NCBI GenBank assembly: GCA_029266935.1
Contig: JAQSVY010000095.1
Location: 1 to 5,959 of the forward strand
From: Burkholderiales bacterium
GTDB lineage: Bacteria > Pseudomonadota > Gammaproteobacteria > Burkholderiales > SG8-39
Length of the DNA: 5,959 bases
Direction of reading: 5' to 3'
Translations under genes and position numbers: made by a program
In this document: positions 4,101-5,959 of the stretch, in pieces
Layout: each line of letters begins with the position of its first letter
How positions within the stretch are numbered: position 1 is the stretch's first letter
Notes under the pieces: model-generated
Told to the model about the DNA's origin: nothing
The model's database searches: none
Seen by the model: the letters and a program-made list of their open reading frames with translations, nothing else

Positions 4101-5959
4101 ATGAAACAAGGCACGCTTGCCGAGCGGGAGCACTCCGATTTTCTGCGTTCACTCGTGGACTTTACCAAGGAACACCGCGCCGCGCGCTGGACCGGCACGC
4201 TGGCGGCGTTCCTCGAAGGGGTTTTCCCGGCCGACCCGAAGGGGATCACGCGCTCCAGCCACCAGTACATGTGGGACATGATGCGCTGCGAGGAGCGGCT
4301 GTTCGACGACGAGCTGTACGGCATCGACGATACCCTCGAGAGGGTACGCGACTACTTCAAGGCCGCCGCCGCCGGCTCCGAAGTCGGCCGGCGGCTGTTG
4401 CTGCTGCTCGGGCCGCCCTCCGGCGGCAAGTCGAGCATGGTGATCCTGCTCAAGCGCGGACTGGAGGAATACAGCCACACCGACGCCGGCGCGCTCTACG
4501 CCATCCACGGCTGCCCGGTGCACGAGTCGCCCCTGCACCTCGTCCCGCACGGCCTGCGGCCGCAGTTCCGGCAGACCTATGGCGTCGAGATCGGCGGCGA
4601 GCTTTGCCCGTACTGCGCGCACCGCGTCGCCCACGAGTTCGGCGGCGACTTCATGCAGATGCCGGTCGAGCGCGTCTTCATCTCGGAGGCGGGCCGCATC
4701 GGCGTGGGCACCTATGCGCCGCACGACCCCACCACCGCCGACATCGCCGACCTGGTCGGCTCGGTCGACCTTTCCAAGGTCTCCGAGTACGGCGACGAGG
4801 GCGACCCGCGCGCCTGGTCCTGGTCGGGGGCGGTGTTCGCGGCGAGCCGCGGCCTGCTGGAGATGATCGAGATCCTGAAGGTGAAGCGCGAGTTCCTCTA
4901 CCTGCTGCTCACCCTTACCCAGGAGAAGAACGTCAAGGTGTCGCGCTTCCCGCTCATCCACCTCGACGAGACCATCATCGCGCACACCAATCTCGCCGAG
5001 TTCCGCAAGTTCCTGCAGGAGGCGGAGAACGAGGCGCTGCTCGACCGGATGGTGATCATCCAGGTTCCCTACACGCTCAACTACAAGGACGAGGCGCGCA
5101 TCTACCGGAAGCTCTGCTCCTCGACCCAGGCCTTCCGCGAGGTGCACCTCGACCCGCACGCGCTGCACGTGGCGGCGGTGTTCTCGGTGCTCACGCGCCT
5201 GCAGGAGGGCGAGGAGCGCGAGTCCGACAACGCGAAGAAGCTGCGCCTGTTCGCCGGCGAGGACGTCGAGGGCGTGGCGGCCGCCGAAGTCGACAAGATC
5301 CGCGCCCGCAACCCCGAGGAAGGGCTCTCGGGCGTGTCGCCGCGGTTCGTCATCAACGCGCTCTCGAGCGCCATCATCCAGTCCCAGGCGAAGAGCCTCA
5401 CCACCATGGACGTGCTGATCGCGCTCAAGGATGCAATCGAGTCCGACGTCAGGATCGACGGCAAGAAGAAGCGCAAGTGGGTCGACTTCCTCGTCGCGGT
5501 GCGCAAGGATTTCTACAACCGCTGGGTGAAGGAGGACGTACATAAGGCGCTCTTCGTCTCCTTCGAGCAGGAGGCGCAGCAGCTGCTCGACAAATACCTC
5601 GACGAGGTGGAGGCGCAACTCGACAACCGCACCATCCGTGACCCGATCACCAGCGAGGACCGCAAGCCCGACGAGCGCTTCCTGCGCTCGGTCGAGGAGA
5701 AGATCCGCATCTCCGAGTCCGGCAAGCTCTCCTTCCGCCAGGAAGTGGTGCGCAAGGCGATGGGGGCCTACAAGCGCGGCGAGAAGTTCACCCTCGACAG
5801 CCACGCGCCACTGCACGACGCGGTCGAGCAGTACCTCTTCGAGCAGCGCCGCGACGTGCTGCGCCTCGTCTCCTCGAGCTCGCGGCCGGACGACGAGACG
5901 CGGCAGAAGATCTCGGTCGTGGAGAAGCGCCTGGTCGACGAGTACGGCTACGACGCCCA
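4101..5959 (+). CDS. prkA: PrkA-family AAA+ serine protein kinase (3' end beyond window)
   Basis: 619 codons are present without a stop; family members run to about 640 residues, so little is missing. The AAA+ domain covers about 1-400. Visible are Walker A GPPSGGKS at 104-111, a Walker B-like GLLEMIEI at 251-258, sensor-1 IIAHTN at 292-297 (Asn297), the family block YGDEGDPRAWSWSG at 230-243 and SPRF at 413-416. The PrkA C-terminal domain follows, charged and helical. C138-x-x-H141 and C169-P-Y-C172 form a possible metal site, as in Bacillus-type PrkA. PrkA proteins are cytoplasmic stress and stationary-phase ATPases reported to phosphorylate protein serines; protease activity has also been proposed, and the mechanism is debated. 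Proteobacterial prkA commonly leads an operon with yeaH and spoVR/ycgB, so those would be expected to the right. Start at 4101 is chosen by the GAGGTGA site; ATG 4083 would add six residues. Confidence 0.95.
   Translation, partial: MKQGTLAEREHSDFLRSLVDFTKEHRAARWTGTLAAFLEGVFPADPKGITRSSHQYMWDMMRCEERLFDDELYGIDDTLERVRDYFKAAAAGSEVGRRLLLLLGPPSGGKSSMVILLKRGLEEYSHTDAGALYAIHGCPVHESPLHLVPHGLRPQFRQTYGVEIGGELCPYCAHRVAHEFGGDFMQMPVERVFISEAGRIGVGTYAPHDPTTADIADLVGSVDLSKVSEYGDEGDPRAWSWSGAVFAASRGLLEMIEILKVKREFLYLLLTLTQEKNVKVSRFPLIHLDETIIAHTNLAEFRKFLQEAENEALLDRMVIIQVPYTLNYKDEARIYRKLCSSTQAFREVHLDPHALHVAAVFSVLTRLQEGEERESDNAKKLRLFAGEDVEGVAAAEVDKIRARNPEEGLSGVSPRFVINALSSAIIQSQAKSLTTMDVLIALKDAIESDVRIDGKKKRKWVDFLVAVRKDFYNRWVKEDVHKALFVSFEQEAQQLLDKYLDEVEAQLDNRTIRDPITSEDRKPDERFLRSVEEKIRISESGKLSFRQEVVRKAMGAYKRGEKFTLDSHAPLHDAVEQYLFEQRRDVLRLVSSSSRPDDETRQKISVVEKRLVDEYGYDA

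Noticed and set aside
4149..5816. Long open frame (555 codons) antisense to prkA
   Set aside because: It is antisense to an unmistakable PrkA sequence. Its translation is Leu/Arg/Val/His-biased and low in complexity, as expected when a GC-rich gene with G/C third positions is read backwards.

Overview
The window is GC-rich and densely coded, with strong G/C preference at third codon positions. It holds an outer-membrane beta-barrel gene (a protein ending in Phe with a cleavable signal peptide) and a proteobacterial-style set of genes. This points to a Gram-negative proteobacterium, most likely a betaproteobacterium. The class is inferred from gene style and composition and is not proven here.

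Left part (1-1801). A leftward pair consists of a MarR-type regulator fused to a GNAT acetyltransferase (93-1001) and, 16 nt downstream of it, the first 25 codons of a short-chain dehydrogenase/reductase (1-76, cut by the window edge). Diverging from the regulator is a second, complete SDR gene (1049-1801). The 47-bp gap between the divergent starts contains a perfect 23-bp inverted repeat (1013-1035), the obvious operator candidate for the fused regulator. The rightward SDR has no Shine-Dalgarno sequence and a -10-like box 6 nt before its ATG, so it may be translated from a leaderless mRNA.

Middle part (1817-3954). Three leftward genes are packed like an operon, transcribed in this order: a 117-aa uncharacterised protein (3601-3954), a MAPEG-family four-helix membrane protein (3178-3564), and a large outer-membrane protein (1817 to about 3229) that begins inside the end of the MAPEG gene. 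The N-terminal half of the outer-membrane protein looks like MipA/OmpV. Its C-terminal half is an extra roughly 195-residue region ending in a PagL-like H-x-S motif, so it may combine a MipA barrel with a lipid A deacylase-like barrel. This is the most interesting item in the window. It converges with the SDR gene across only 15 nt.

Right part (3955-5959). A 146-bp divergent intergenic region, lower in GC than its surroundings, leads to a rightward PrkA-family AAA+ serine protein kinase gene (4101 to past the window end; 619 codons present). In proteobacteria prkA commonly precedes yeaH (DUF444) and spoVR/ycgB, which would lie beyond the right edge.

No tRNA, rRNA, CRISPR array, insertion sequence or convincing intrinsic terminator was seen.
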